DNA of 64,000 nt. Origin: Tessaracoccus sp. MC1679 (GTDB taxonomy: Bacteria; Actinomycetota; Actinomycetes; Propionibacteriales; Propionibacteriaceae). Of the stretch, positions 1 to 11,354 are shown piece after piece. The notes under the pieces are model-generated. The model was not told the origin of the DNA. It did not search any database and worked only from the letters and a program-made list of their open reading frames with translations. The stretch is from the NCBI RefSeq assembly GCF_014164775.1, contig NZ_JACJGB010000006.1, forward strand, positions 62,001 to 126,000, given 5' to 3'. Position 1 is the first letter of the stretch. Every line of letters begins with the position of its first letter. Both the position numbers and the translations under genes were made by a program.

Positions 1-16
1 GCTTTGGCGAACTCAC
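1..16 (-). CDS. Possible start of the next dcw gene (ftsQ-like position), partial
   Basis: Leftward from the murC stop, a GGAGG sits about 12 bases before a GTG at 16, followed by codons for V-S-S-P-K before the window ends. In actinobacterial dcw clusters ftsQ usually follows murC, so this may be its first five codons. Only position and the ribosome-binding-like motif support it; the protein itself is not visible. Confidence 0.3.
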
Positions 17-34
17 CCGGCGGCAGGGCCTCCG

Positions 35-1486
35 TCACGAGGCCCGGGCGTCCGGCCGCTGCTTCAACAGGTCCGCGAGCAGGGGGCCGACGATGGTCAC
101 GTCGCCGCAGCCGAGCGTGATGATGAGGTCTCCGGGGCGGGCGATCTCGTCGAGGGCGGCGGGGAGGTCGTACTTCTCCTTCACGTAGACCACGTCCTTG
201 GCGCCGTGACGGATGGCGGCGTCCACCACGAGTTCGCCGGTGACGCCGGGGACGGGATCCTCGCGGGCGCCGTCGACGTCGTTGATCACGGCGACATCCG
301 CCAGCGTCATCACCTGCCCGAATTCGTCGGAGAAGTCCACGGTGCGGCTGTAGAGGTGCGGCTGGAAGCAGGCGATGAGGCGGCCCTGAAGCCCGGTTGC
401 CTCGTTGCCGGCGGCGGTGGCGCGGCGGGCGGCCGTCAGCGCGGCGCGGATCTCGGTGGGGTGGTGCGCGTAGTCGTCGTAGACGCGGATCCCGGCCGTG
501 TCCGTGATGAGCTGGAAACGGCGCAGCGTCCCCTCGAAGCGGCCGAGCGAATCGATGGCCTCCTGGTGGCTGAGCCCCAGGATGCGGCCCACCGCGTAGG
601 CGGCCGACGCGTTGGCCAGGTTGTGGTTGCCCGGCACCTGCAGCACGATCCGGCCGGCCTCCTCGCCGTAGGTGAGGGTGGCCGCGACACCGTTGCCGTG
701 GGCCACCACGTCGGTGATCCGCACGTCCGCGTCCGCGGACTCGCCGTAGGCGATGATGTGCTTGGCCTCGCCGATCAGGTCGTGGGCCAGCGCCCGGGAG
801 CCCGGATCGTCGACGTTGATCACCACGTGCTGGACGTGCGGGCGGGTGGCGTAGGCGCGGAAGCCGTCCGCGTAGGCCTCGGGGGTGCCCCAGTTGATGA
901 GGTGGTCCGCCTCCACGTTGGTGATGACGGCGATCTCGGTGGGGTACTGCAGGAAGGACGCGTCCGACTCGTCGGCCTCGACGACGAACGCCGGCCCCGA
1001 TCCGATGGCGGAGCTGGCGCCGGTGGTGGACAGCGGCGCGCCGATCACGTAACTGGGGTCCCGCCCGGCCTCGCTCAGCATGACGGCCGTCATGGCCGTG
1101 GTGGTGGATTTGCCGTGGGTGCCGGAGACCGACACGCCGCGCTTGCCCTGCATCAGGGCGGCGAGCGCCGCGGAGCGGTGCCAGATCCGCAGGCCCCGCC
1201 GTCGGGCCTCCACCAGCTCGACGTTGTCCGGCCGGATGGCCGAGGAGATGACGACGGTGCGGGCGTCTCCGAGCTGCGACGCGTCGTGGCCCACGTAGGT
1301 GGTGACGCCGGCGCGGGCCAGGCTCCGCAGCGCCGTCGAATCCGAACGGTCAGACCCGGAGGTCTTGATCCCCAGCTCGGCGTAGAGGCGGGCGACGCCG
1401 CTCATGCCTGATCCGCCGGCGGCGATGAAGTGGACGGGGCCGACCTGATCGACCGGGACGACCTCAACGGGATTGAGGAGCATCAC
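35..1486 (-). CDS. murC: UDP-N-acetylmuramate--L-alanine ligase
   Basis: Adds L-alanine to UDP-MurNAc using ATP, the first amino-acid step of peptidoglycan precursor synthesis in the cytoplasm. The 483-aa product has the glycine-rich IAAGGSGMSG motif (about residues 21-30), the Mur-ligase P-loop SGTHGKSTTT (about 121-130) and DDYAHHPTE near residue 330, a MurC-type signature. The start is a GTG at 1486 directly followed by an ATG at 1483. Both lie just behind the murG stop (TGA-GTG-ATG), with AAAGG inside the end of murG, so translation is probably coupled. It is the last complete gene of the leftward dcw run. Confidence 0.97.
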   Translation of the reverse strand: MMLLNPVEVVPVDQVGPVHFIAAGGSGMSGVARLYAELGIKTSGSDRSDSTALRSLARAGVTTYVGHDASQLGDARTVVISSAIRPDNVELVEARRRGLRIWHRSAALAALMQGKRGVSVSGTHGKSTTTAMTAVMLSEAGRDPSYVIGAPLSTTGASSAIGSGPAFVVEADESDASFLQYPTEIAVITNVEADHLINWGTPEAYADGFRAYATRPHVQHVVINVDDPGSRALAHDLIGEAKHIIAYGESADADVRITDVVAHGNGVAATLTYGEEAGRIVLQVPGNHNLANASAAYAVGRILGLSHQEAIDSLGRFEGTLRRFQLITDTAGIRVYDDYAHHPTEIRAALTAARRATAAGNEATGLQGRLIACFQPHLYSRTVDFSDEFGQVMTLADVAVINDVDGAREDPVPGVTGELVVDAAIRHGAKDVVYVKEKYDLPAALDEIARPGDLIITLGCGDVTIVGPLLADLLKQRPDARAS

Positions 1487-2578
1487 TCACACCTTTCCAT
1501 CTGAGGCCACCGCAAGGACGGCCTCTGCAAGCACATCGGCGGCGTCCGACGGGTACATCCCTCGGCACGCCTCTGACATGGCGGCCAGCCGCCCGGGATC
1601 CCCGAACGTGTCCAGCACCAGCGCGGTCAGTCTACTCGGCGTCAACTCGTCGTCCGACACGAGGAAACCGGCCCCCGCCGCGACGAGCTCGGCGGCGTTG
1701 CGCGCCTGCTCACCGTTGCCGTAGGGCAGCGGGACGAAGATCACCGGCACCCCGGAGACCGCGGTCTCCATCACGGTGCCCGCCCCGGCCCGGCCCAGCA
1801 TGAGGTCCGCGGCGGCGTAGGCCAGGGCCATGTCGTCGACGAACTCGACCGGGAGGTAGACCGCGCCGGAGGCGCCGCGGACTGGCACCAGGTCCGGGGT
1901 GAAGTTCTTCGGCCCCAGCACGTGCAGGATCTGGATGCCGGCGGCGAGGATGGCGTCCCTGGCCTCGGTCACCGCGACATTGATGCTCCGCGCACCCTGC
2001 GACCCCCCGCTGACGAGCAGGGTGGGGCGGTCCGGGTCCAGCCCGAACGACACCCTCGCCTCCGCCGGGGCGACGGTGGGGTGGGTGATGGAGCGGCGCA
2101 TCGGCATCCCGATCAGGCGCGCGCCCTTCATGGTCGTCTCCCGGAAGGTGGTGCCCACGAAGCGGGCGAACCGGGCGCCGATCCGGTTCGAGATGCCCGG
2201 CAGCTTGTTCGCCTCGTGCACCACCACCGGCACGCCCGACAGGCGGGCGGCGAGGTAGGCCGGGATGGAGACGTAGCCGCCGAAGCCCACCAGCACGTCG
2301 GCGCGCGCGTCGGTGAGGATGCGGCGGGCCTGCCGCACGGACCGGGTGAGGGTGACGGGCAGCTTGAGCAGGTCCAGGTTGACGGTGCGCGGCAGCGGGA
2401 CCGGGTCGATCAGGCGCAGCTCGAGCCCGGCCTCCGGGATGACCCGGGTCTCGAGCCCCTTCGCGGTGCCGACGCAGACGATCGACACCTCCGACCGCTC
2501 CTTGATGGCGTTGGCCGTGGCGATCAGCGGCGAGGTGTGCCCCGCCGTCCCGCCGCCGGCCATGACGATGCTGGGCAT
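1487..2578 (-). CDS. murG: UDP-GlcNAc:lipid I GlcNAc transferase MurG
   Basis: Transfers GlcNAc onto lipid I to make lipid II on the inner face of the membrane (GT28 family). The 363-aa product opens with the GGGTAGH glycine loop (residues 8-14) and has a second donor-binding region around VSGGSQGARSIN in the C-terminal half. Length is normal. It starts one base after the ftsW stop, with GGAGG just before the ATG, and abuts murC downstream. This flippase/glycosyltransferase/ligase order is the classic dcw arrangement. Confidence 0.97.
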   Translation of the reverse strand: MPSIVMAGGGTAGHTSPLIATANAIKERSEVSIVCVGTAKGLETRVIPEAGLELRLIDPVPLPRTVNLDLLKLPVTLTRSVRQARRILTDARADVLVGFGGYVSIPAYLAARLSGVPVVVHEANKLPGISNRIGARFARFVGTTFRETTMKGARLIGMPMRRSITHPTVAPAEARVSFGLDPDRPTLLVSGGSQGARSINVAVTEARDAILAAGIQILHVLGPKNFTPDLVPVRGASGAVYLPVEFVDDMALAYAAADLMLGRAGAGTVMETAVSGVPVIFVPLPYGNGEQARNAAELVAAGAGFLVSDDELTPSRLTALVLDTFGDPGRLAAMSEACRGMYPSDAADVLAEAVLAVASDGKV

Positions 2579-2579
2579 C

Positions 2580-3812
2580 TCAATCCTCCTTGGTGGCAGC
2601 CATGACGCTGGTCATCCGGGGCCGCGCCTTCCTGGAACGGGAGGCGATGAACGCCCGCGCGTCCGGTGTGTCGCGGGCGAGCGCCAGCAACACCCCGACC
2701 GCCATCAGGCTGGAGAGCAGCGCGGATCCGCCGTAGGAGACGAACGGCAGCGGCACGCCGAGGACTGGAAGCAGGTGCAGCACGACGAAGATGTTGATCA
2801 CGGCCTGCACGAGGAACCAGCCGGTGATACCCGCGGCCACCACCTTGTTGAACATGGCATCCGAGCGGATGGCCACCTCCAGGCCGGCCCAGCCGAGCAG
2901 CGCGAACAGGGCGATGATGAGCAGCACCCCGAACAGGCCAAGCTCCTCACCGATCACCGCGAAGATGTAGTCGGTGTGGGCGCCGGTCTTCAGGCCACCC
3001 CACTTCTGCTTGCTGGCCCCCAGCCCCAGCCCCCACCATCCGCCGGAGGCCAGCCCGTACAGAGCCGCCATGGGCTGGGAGGAGAGGTCCGTATTGGACT
3101 CGGGGTTGAGGAAGATGCTGATCCGGTCCATGCGGTTGCCGGAGCCGTAGACCAGCAGGCCGACGAGGCCGAGCGCCAGGGCGCCGAGCGGCACGAGCAC
3201 TCGCATCGAGGTGCCGACGAAGAAGAGCACCATCACGAGGATGGCGCCGATGATCAGGCCGGTGCCGAGGTCCCGGCCCGCCAGCACGAGCGCGAGGATC
3301 AGGCCGCCGAGGGGCACCAGGGGGATGGCCAGCTGGGCGGGCTCGTGCAGCCGGCCACGCTTGATGTGAAACACCGCCCCGCACCACACCACCAGGGCGA
3401 GTTTGGCGAACTCGGAGGGCTGGAACTGGAATCGCCCGAAGGCCAGCCAGTTTCGGTTGCCGTTGATCTCGGCGCCCATCACCACCACCAGGATCAGCAG
3501 CACCACGGCGAGCGTCCAGGCCGGCCAGGCCAGCCGTCGGAGGTAGTCGGGCTTGAGCCTGCTGAGCACCACCGCGGCGGCCACGCCGACGACGAGGAAC
3601 TGCAGCTGCCGGATGATGAAGTAGTAGGGGCCGTCCTCGGTGGCCTGGGCCAGCACGGAGGAGGCCGAGAGCACCATGAGGGAGCCGACGAGCACGAGGA
3701 CGGTGACGCTGGCCACGATGAAGTAGAAGGGTGCCATCGGGGAGGCCGCCAGGGCCTTGGCCTCGGACCAGAGGCTGACCGGCCGGGCGGGAGACGCTGC
3801 GTCGGACGCCAT
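2580..3812 (-). CDS. ftsW: Septal SEDS glycosyltransferase FtsW
   Basis: Polytopic SEDS protein that polymerises lipid II at the septum together with the class B PBP FtsI. The 410-aa product has a cytosolic N-terminus and about ten hydrophobic segments. Near the C-terminus is the SEDS-type stretch PVLGVPLPFVSYGGSALL. Its position between murD and murG, with ftsI in the same operon, supports FtsW rather than RodA. The gap to the murD stop is 16 bases. No truncation is seen. Confidence 0.95.
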   Translation of the reverse strand: MASDAASPARPVSLWSEAKALAASPMAPFYFIVASVTVLVLVGSLMVLSASSVLAQATEDGPYYFIIRQLQFLVVGVAAAVVLSRLKPDYLRRLAWPAWTLAVVLLILVVVMGAEINGNRNWLAFGRFQFQPSEFAKLALVVWCGAVFHIKRGRLHEPAQLAIPLVPLGGLILALVLAGRDLGTGLIIGAILVMVLFFVGTSMRVLVPLGALALGLVGLLVYGSGNRMDRISIFLNPESNTDLSSQPMAALYGLASGGWWGLGLGASKQKWGGLKTGAHTDYIFAVIGEELGLFGVLLIIALFALLGWAGLEVAIRSDAMFNKVVAAGITGWFLVQAVINIFVVLHLLPVLGVPLPFVSYGGSALLSSLMAVGVLLALARDTPDARAFIASRSRKARPRMTSVMAATKED

Positions 3813-3828
3813 CAGGTGCTCTCCTCCC

Positions 3829-5279
<1,451 letters not shown>

Positions 5280-5283
<4 letters not shown>

Positions 5284-6350
5284 TGACCCACCACCCATTC
5301 GGCGTAGAAGATGCCCACGCCCAGCGCCACGCAGAGCCCGCCGATGATCCAGAACCTGATCACGACGGTGACCTCATCCCAGCCGAGCAGCTCGAAGTGG
5401 TGGTGGATGGGGGACATCTTGAAGATGCGCTTGCCCTTGGTGGCCTTGAAGTAGCTGACCTGCAGCGCCACCGATCCCACCTCGATCACGAACAGCAGGC
5501 CGAGGATGACCAGCAGCAGCTCGGTGCGGGTCATCATCGACAGGCCGGCCAGCGCGGCGCCGATGGCCATCGAGCCGGTGTCGCCCATGAAGATCTTGGC
5601 CGGCTTGGCGTTCCACCAGAGGAACCCGAAGCAGGCGCCGGCGAAGGCCACCGCCACGACGGCCAGGTCGTGCGGGTCGCGGACCTCGTAGCAGCGGGGC
5701 CCGGCGGTGGAGGTGCGGGCGCACCACTGGTTGAACTGCCAGATGTTGACGATGGTGTAGGCCGCGAACACCAGCGTGGCGCTGCCGGCGGCCAGCCCGT
5801 CGAGGCCGTCGGTGATGTTGACGGCGTTGGACCAGGCCATGATGAGGAAGATGATGAACGCCACCGCCACCACCAGCGGCAGTGTGAGCCATGGGACGTC
5901 GCGGAGGAACGAGATCGCGGGCGACGCGGGCGTCAGGCCCCGCTCGTCGGGGAAGTTCAGGGCGAGCAGCGCGAAGACGCCGCCGATGAGGAACTGGCCG
6001 AGGAGCTTCCCGCGCGGGGTGAGGCCGAGGCTGCGTTCCTTGGAGATCTTGGACCAGTCGTCGAGGAAGCCGAGGAAGCCCATGCCGACGGCGAGGCCGA
6101 GCACCAGGATCCCGGACAGGCTGGGCGCCTGCCAGCGCACCAGGTGGGACAGCGCGTAGGCCAGCACCGCGGAGCCGATGATGATCAGGCCGCCCATGGT
6201 GGGGGTGCCGCGCTTGACGTAGTGGGCCGTGGGCCCGTCCTCGCGGATGAACTGGCCGTACTGGCGGCGGGTGAGGAACTTGATCAGCATGGGGGTGCCC
6301 ACCATGGCGAACAGCAGGGACAAAGCCCCCGCTGTGAGGATGTTGATCAC
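5280..6350 (-). CDS. mraY: Phospho-MurNAc-pentapeptide transferase
   Basis: Integral membrane enzyme that moves phospho-MurNAc-pentapeptide to undecaprenyl phosphate, forming lipid I. The 356-aa, roughly ten-helix protein contains [28 protein letters not shown] with the catalytic-loop Asp, and the C-terminal [14 protein letters not shown] histidine motif, all hallmarks of MraY. It overlaps murF by ATGA upstream and murD by GTGA downstream, so translation of the trio is likely coupled. Confidence 0.97.
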
Positions 6351-7780
6351 TTGACGCCTCCGTTTCCGTCAGCCAGTTCGGCCGCGACGGTTTCCAGTCC
6401 GACGCCGCGGGACCCCTTGATGAGGACCACGTCGCCGGGGCCAAGGCTAAGGGAACCGGCCACGTTTTCCCGATCCGAGACCCGTGCCGGTAGCCCCTCG
6501 GCGGCGGCGCCGGCCACGACATACCCGGCCAGGTCCCCCACCGCGACCACCTCGGAGATGCCGAGATCGGCGGCGAGCCGGCCGAGTTCCTCGTGCAGCT
6601 GCGGCGCGAGGGGCCCCAGCTCCAGCATGTCGCCGAGGACGGCGATCACGCGCGCATCGGGATGCTCGGCGCGGGTGCCCTGGCGCAGCTCGACGGCGGT
6701 GCTGAGGGCCACTGCCATCGAGTCCGGGTTGGCGTTGTAGGCGTCGTTGAGGATCAGGACGCCGTCGGCGCGCGGGTGCAGCTCCATCCGCCAGTTGGAG
6801 CGGGGCGCCGCGCCGGACAGCGCGGCGGCGATCAGCTCGAGGTCCAGCCCGACGGCGAGGGCGGCCGCCGCGGCGGCCAGTGCGTTGCCCACCTGGTGGC
6901 GCCCGATCACCCGCAGGGTCACCGGCGCGGCGCGCTCGCCCGAGCCGTCGTCGGCCACCAGCTCGAAGCCGGCCTGGCTGAGGGCGTTGAGGGAGACGCC
7001 ACGTGCCGTGACGCGCAACTGCCCGGCGGGGAGCTCCCCCTCGCCGAACCAGGCGATCCTGGCGCGGGTCCGGTCGCGCATCGCGGCCACGGCCGGGTCG
7101 TCGGCGTTGAGGACGGCCCAGCCGTCCTCGGCGAGGTCCGCGACGATCTCTGACTTCGCCTGCGCGGTGGCCTCCAGGCCGCCGAACTCCCCGACGTGGG
7201 CGCGGCCCACGTTGAGGCAGACGCCGACGTCCAGCCCCACCAGCGAGGTCAGCCACGCGATGTGACCCACCCCGCGGGCTCCGAGCTCGGAGACCAGGTA
7301 GGCGGTGTCGTCGCCGACGCGGCAGGCGGTCAGCGGGACCCCCACCTCGTTGTTCTGGGAGCCGACGGGGGCGACGGTGGGGCCGGCGGCCTCGAACACC
7401 TGCGCCATGAGGTCCTTGGTGCTGGTCTTGCCGGAGCTGCCGGTGACGCCGATGCTGACCATGCCGCGGGCGCGGGCCTCGCGGACGATGCCGCGGGCCA
7501 GCCAGCTGAGAGCGGCCACGGAGTCCTCGGCCAGGATGTGCGGGACGGGCGCCTCGGTGACCGTCATGCCCAGCACGCCCCCCGCGCCGGACTTGGCGGC
7601 GGCCGCCGCGTAGGCGTGGCCGTCGACGCGCTCCCCGGGGATGGCGACGAACAGGGCACCCTCGGTGGCCTCTCGGTTGTCGATCACCACGGCAGGACCC
7701 ACCACGGCGTCCTCCCCCACGAGTTCGACGGGGGCGGGCTGCATCAGGTCGACGAGTTCACTCATCAGGCGAGGCCTCAT
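6347..7780 (-). CDS. murF: UDP-MurNAc-tripeptide--D-Ala-D-Ala ligase
   Basis: Completes the UDP-MurNAc-pentapeptide by adding D-Ala-D-Ala. The 477-aa product has the P-loop GVTGSSGKTSTKD and LNDAYNANPDSM, a MurF-type motif. Two starts compete. The ATG at 7780 has a very good AGGAG six bases upstream but lies 23 bases inside murE. The ATG at 7765 overlaps the murE stop by eight bases (ATGAGTGA). The first is annotated because of its stronger ribosome-binding site. Confidence 0.96.
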   Translation of the reverse strand: MRPRLMSELVDLMQPAPVELVGEDAVVGPAVVIDNREATEGALFVAIPGERVDGHAYAAAAAKSGAGGVLGMTVTEAPVPHILAEDSVAALSWLARGIVREARARGMVSIGVTGSSGKTSTKDLMAQVFEAAGPTVAPVGSQNNEVGVPLTACRVGDDTAYLVSELGARGVGHIAWLTSLVGLDVGVCLNVGRAHVGEFGGLEATAQAKSEIVADLAEDGWAVLNADDPAVAAMRDRTRARIAWFGEGELPAGQLRVTARGVSLNALSQAGFELVADDGSGERAAPVTLRVIGRHQVGNALAAAAAALAVGLDLELIAAALSGAAPRSNWRMELHPRADGVLILNDAYNANPDSMAVALSTAVELRQGTRAEHPDARVIAVLGDMLELGPLAPQLHEELGRLAADLGISEVVAVGDLAGYVVAGAAAEGLPARVSDRENVAGSLSLGPGDVVLIKGSRGVGLETVAAELADGNGGVK

Positions 7781-9314
7781 GGGTGGCTCCTTCCTGCCTC
7801 AGGCGGCGCCAGGCGCGCGTCGCTTCCTCCACATCGTCGAAGTCGACGACGCGGTCGGCCAGAATCTGGCCTCGTTCGTGTCCCTTGCCGAGGATGGCCA
7901 CCACCGTACCGGCGTCGGCCCCCCGCAGCGCCGCTTCGATGGCGGCGCGTCGGCCGGCCACCTCGAGCACGCGGGCGCCGTCGCGACGGGCCGACTCGGC
8001 TCCCGCGAGCGTCTGGGCGCGAATGAGGGCGGGGTCCTCGGTGCGCGGGTTGTCGTCCGTGACGATGGTGAGGTCGCTCCCCCGCGCGGCCGCCGCACCC
8101 ATCTCGGGCCGCTTGTCCGCGTCCCGGTCCCCGCCGCAGCCGAGCACCGTGACCACGCGCCCCAGGCCGGCCAGGGACTCGACGGCCGCGCCCACGGCCT
8201 GCGGCGTGTGCGCGAAGTCCACCACCACCAGAGGGGCGCCCGGCCCCAGGTCCACGCGCTGCATCCGGCCCGGCACCTGGGCGCGGCGCAGCCCGGCCAG
8301 GGCGGCGTCGGCGGGGACCCCGACCGCCTCCAGCATGGCGAACGCCACCGCGCCGTCGATCATGTTGTAGGCCCCGGGGAGGGTCAGCTCCAGCTCCAGC
8401 CGTTCCCCGTCCCTGGTGAGGCTCGCTCGGCCGCCCAGCGGGGCGACGCCCCGGTAGTCCGAGAGCACGTAGTGGGCGTCGGGGGTGCTGCCGACGGTGA
8501 CGAGCCGGCTGCGGCCGTGGGTCGCCACCCGGTGGGCGATCTCGCGGCCCTTGGGGTCGTCGATCCAGACCACGCTCGCCTTCGCCCGGCCGGGGGCGAA
8601 GAGGGCGGCCTTGGCCTCGAAGTAGTCCTCAAGGCTGGGGTGGAAGTCCAGGTGGTCGCGGCCGAGGTTGAGGAAGCCGGCCACGTCGAACTCGATCCCG
8701 TCCACGCGGCTGAGCGCCATGGCGTGGGAGCTGACCTCCAGGGCCACCGAGTCAGCCCCGCGCTGCTGCATGACGGCCAGCAGCGCCTGAAGGTCCGGCG
8801 ATTCGGGTGTGGTGACCGTGGTGCGGGCGGTCCGCAGCTCCTCCTCGCCCAGCCGGAAGCCGATGGTGCCGATGGTGCCGGCCAGCCGGCCCGCCGCGGC
8901 CAGGCCCGCCTGGAGCAGCGCCACTGTGGTGGTCTTGCCGTTGGTGCCGGTGACGCCGAACATGGTCATCGCCCGGGAGGGCTCGCCGTAGAACCTGGCG
9001 GAGATCACGGCCGCTGCGTGCCTGGGGTCCTCGGTGTAGAGCACAGGGACGCCCAGGGCGAGATCGCCCCCGGCGTCGTGGTCCGTGAGGATGGCGGCAG
9101 CGCCGGCAGCGACCGCGGCGGCGGCGAACGCGGCCCCGTGCGTGCGGGTGCCGGGGAGTGCCACGTACAGCCAGCCGGGTTGCACGGCCCGGGAGTCAAG
9201 CGTGACCCCCGACACCGCGACATCGCCCTGCGCGTCGCCCAGCAGGCCCAGCCCGGCGGCGAGCACCGCGAGCGGCGCCGGCGGCGTGGTCGCGGGGCGG
9301 AGCGTGTGGTTCAT
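7758..9314 (-). CDS. murE: UDP-MurNAc-dipeptide--diaminopimelate ligase
   Basis: Adds the third residue of the stem peptide. The 518-aa product has [16 protein letters not shown] around residue 120 and the sequence DDNPRTEDP near residue 420. DNPR is the motif generally associated with diaminopimelate-adding rather than lysine-adding MurE, so a DAP-type peptidoglycan is predicted; the isomer cannot be told from this. The start ATG shares one base with the ftsI stop (TAATG), which suggests translational coupling. Confidence 0.96.
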   Translation of the reverse strand: MNHTLRPATTPPAPLAVLAAGLGLLGDAQGDVAVSGVTLDSRAVQPGWLYVALPGTRTHGAAFAAAAVAAGAAAILTDHDAGGDLALGVPVLYTEDPRHAAAVISARFYGEPSRAMTMFGVTGTNGKTTTVALLQAGLAAAGRLAGTIGTIGFRLGEEELRTARTTVTTPESPDLQALLAVMQQRGADSVALEVSSHAMALSRVDGIEFDVAGFLNLGRDHLDFHPSLEDYFEAKAALFAPGRAKASVVWIDDPKGREIAHRVATHGRSRLVTVGSTPDAHYVLSDYRGVAPLGGRASLTRDGERLELELTLPGAYNMIDGAVAFAMLEAVGVPADAALAGLRRAQVPGRMQRVDLGPGAPLVVVDFAHTPQAVGAAVESLAGLGRVVTVLGCGGDRDADKRPEMGAAAARGSDLTIVTDDNPRTEDPALIRAQTLAGAESARRDGARVLEVAGRRAAIEAALRGADAGTVVAILGKGHERGQILADRVVDFDDVEEATRAWRRLRQEGATHEASPDE

Positions 9315-11350
9315 TACTCGAACGTTAGCGGGATCTCGGGCGCCGGCGTCGTCGACGGGGCGACGTTATAGCGCGGGAGTGCGAGCTCGAGGATGTCGTT
9401 GACGGCCGGCAGGGCCAGGCGGCTGCCGAGGTTGCCGTTGGTGGGCTGATCCAGCACCACGTAGACCAGGATCTGGGGGTCCTCGGCGGGTGCGACGCCC
9501 ACGAAGCTGGCGGTGAAGCCGTTGTAGCACTTGCAGGAGGGGTCGAAGCGCTGGGCGGTGCCGGACTTGCCGGCGGTGCGGTAGCCGGGGATGGCACGGT
9601 TTTCGTTGAGGGTGATGACCGATTCCATCATCTCCAGTGCGGTGTCCGCGGCCTCCTCGGAGACCACGCGGCGCGTGACGGGCTCGGGCAGCTCGACGGG
9701 GGTGCCGTCGGCCTGCGTGCCGGACTTGAGGATGGTGGGCTGGACGTAGACGCCGCCGTTGGCGACGGCGTTGACGGCCGCGGCCATCTGGATGGCGTTG
9801 ACCGACAGGGCCTGGCCGAAGGAGATCTGGTCCCTGGTGTAGTCCGCCATGTCGGCGCCCGGCAGGCTGCCGGAGGTCTCGCCGGGGAGGCCGACGCCGG
9901 ACTTGGTGCCGAGGCCGAATCCGGCGAGGTACTCGGCCAGCGTGGCCTTCTCCATCTGCCGGGCCAGCAGGATGGTGCCGATGTTGGAGGACTGCGCCAC
10001 CACGCCGGCGCCGGTGAGCTTGATGCGGCCGTGATCGAAGGAGTCGCGCACGTAGCCGGCGCCCGAGGCGATCCGCTCCGGCACGACCACCTTCGTGGTG
10101 GGCGTGACCAGGCCCTGGTCAGCCAGGGCGGCCATCGTCAGGACCTTCTGCACCGATCCGGGCTCGTAGGCCTCCGTGACGGCGCGGTTGCCCAGGTCGG
10201 AGGTGTCCGCGCGCCCGGGATTGGCGGCGTCGTAGCCGGGTCCGTTGGCCAGCGAGAGGATCTCGCCGGTCTTGACGTTCATCACCAGGGCCTTGCCGGT
10301 GGTGGCGCCCGCCTGCTTCACGTACTCGGCCAGGATCTGCTCGGTCATCCAGTTGAGGTCCGAGTCCAGCGTCGTCTGGTAGGAATTGCCGTCGACGGCC
10401 GGGGTCATGATGTTGGTGCCCAGCGGGATGCGTCCGTAGGTGGACCAGTCGTAGACCATGCTGCCGGCGGTGCCGTTGAGGTCCGCGTTGAGCGCGTACT
10501 CAAGCCCGGCGGCGCCCTCGCCCTCACCGTTGACGAAGCCCACCACGTTGGCGGCCACCGAGCGGTTCGGGTAGACGCGGATGGGGTCCGGGTCACCGAA
10601 GACGCCCTTCCAGGGGCGGCTGCCGTCGCCGCCGAAGCCTTCCTTCATGTCCTTCTGGATGGCGGTGTAGGTTGCGGCCGGCACCTTCCGCTTCACGATC
10701 TCGTAGAGCGAGTCCGGCGTGTTGATCAGCTTGAGGTAGGTGGACTTCTGCCCGCCGAGGTGCTCGACGAGGATGTCGGCCACTGCGCTGGGCGCGGCTG
10801 CGGCCTCCTCCTGTTTCTTGGCGCTCATCGCGTAGCGCTTGTCCGCGCCGTTGGTGCGGATCATGTCCGGGTCGATCGAGACGATCATGGCGGGCTCGGT
10901 GGCCGCCATCACCGCCCCGTTGCGGTCGGTGATGGTGCCGCGGGTGGCGGGCAGGTCCCTGGTGGACTTCATCTTGGCAGCGGCCTCCGCCGCGAACGCC
11001 TGGGCGTCGATCCCCTGCAGCTGGACGGCGCGCACGCCGGCGATCCCGAGCAGGACCGCGAGCGTCACCATGAACACGCGGATCCGGACGCTGGTGCGTC
11101 CCACCGGGAGCCGCAGGGTCTTGCGGTAGCGCCGAGCCTCGGCCCGACGGCTGGGCGCGCCCGGGCGCGACGACGAGGCTCGCTTGGCAGACGACCTGCC
11201 GGCGGGCTTGGCTGCCGGGCGCGCGGTGGAGCGCTGGGTCGGGTCGCCGGAGGGCTTCCTCCCGCCCGCGGCGGCGCCCTTCTGGGGGCGCGAGGACGAT
11301 GACGCACGAGTCCCGTTGGTGGCCCGCGGCCGCCCTTTGCGTTCCGCCAT
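9314..11350 (-). CDS. ftsI: Class B penicillin-binding protein FtsI (PBP3/PbpB type)
   Basis: Septal transpeptidase that crosslinks new peptidoglycan alongside FtsW. The 678-aa product has a long, basic, Ser/Arg/Ala-rich cytosolic N-terminus of about 90 residues and one membrane helix. A PBP dimer region follows, then a transpeptidase domain with the three active-site motifs SVQK (about residue 397), SSN and KSGTA (about 595). The extended N-terminus is common in actinobacterial PbpB. No PASTA domains are seen at its C-terminus, which ends soon after the catalytic domain. Confidence 0.96.
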   Translation of the reverse strand: MAERKGRPRATNGTRASSSSRPQKGAAAGGRKPSGDPTQRSTARPAAKPAGRSSAKRASSSRPGAPSRRAEARRYRKTLRLPVGRTSVRIRVFMVTLAVLLGIAGVRAVQLQGIDAQAFAAEAAAKMKSTRDLPATRGTITDRNGAVMAATEPAMIVSIDPDMIRTNGADKRYAMSAKKQEEAAAAPSAVADILVEHLGGQKSTYLKLINTPDSLYEIVKRKVPAATYTAIQKDMKEGFGGDGSRPWKGVFGDPDPIRVYPNRSVAANVVGFVNGEGEGAAGLEYALNADLNGTAGSMVYDWSTYGRIPLGTNIMTPAVDGNSYQTTLDSDLNWMTEQILAEYVKQAGATTGKALVMNVKTGEILSLANGPGYDAANPGRADTSDLGNRAVTEAYEPGSVQKVLTMAALADQGLVTPTTKVVVPERIASGAGYVRDSFDHGRIKLTGAGVVAQSSNIGTILLARQMEKATLAEYLAGFGLGTKSGVGLPGETSGSLPGADMADYTRDQISFGQALSVNAIQMAAAVNAVANGGVYVQPTILKSGTQADGTPVELPEPVTRRVVSEEAADTALEMMESVITLNENRAIPGYRTAGKSGTAQRFDPSCKCYNGFTASFVGVAPAEDPQILVYVVLDQPTNGNLGSRLALPAVNDILELALPRYNVAPSTTPAPEIPLTFE

Positions 11351-11354
11351 GGCC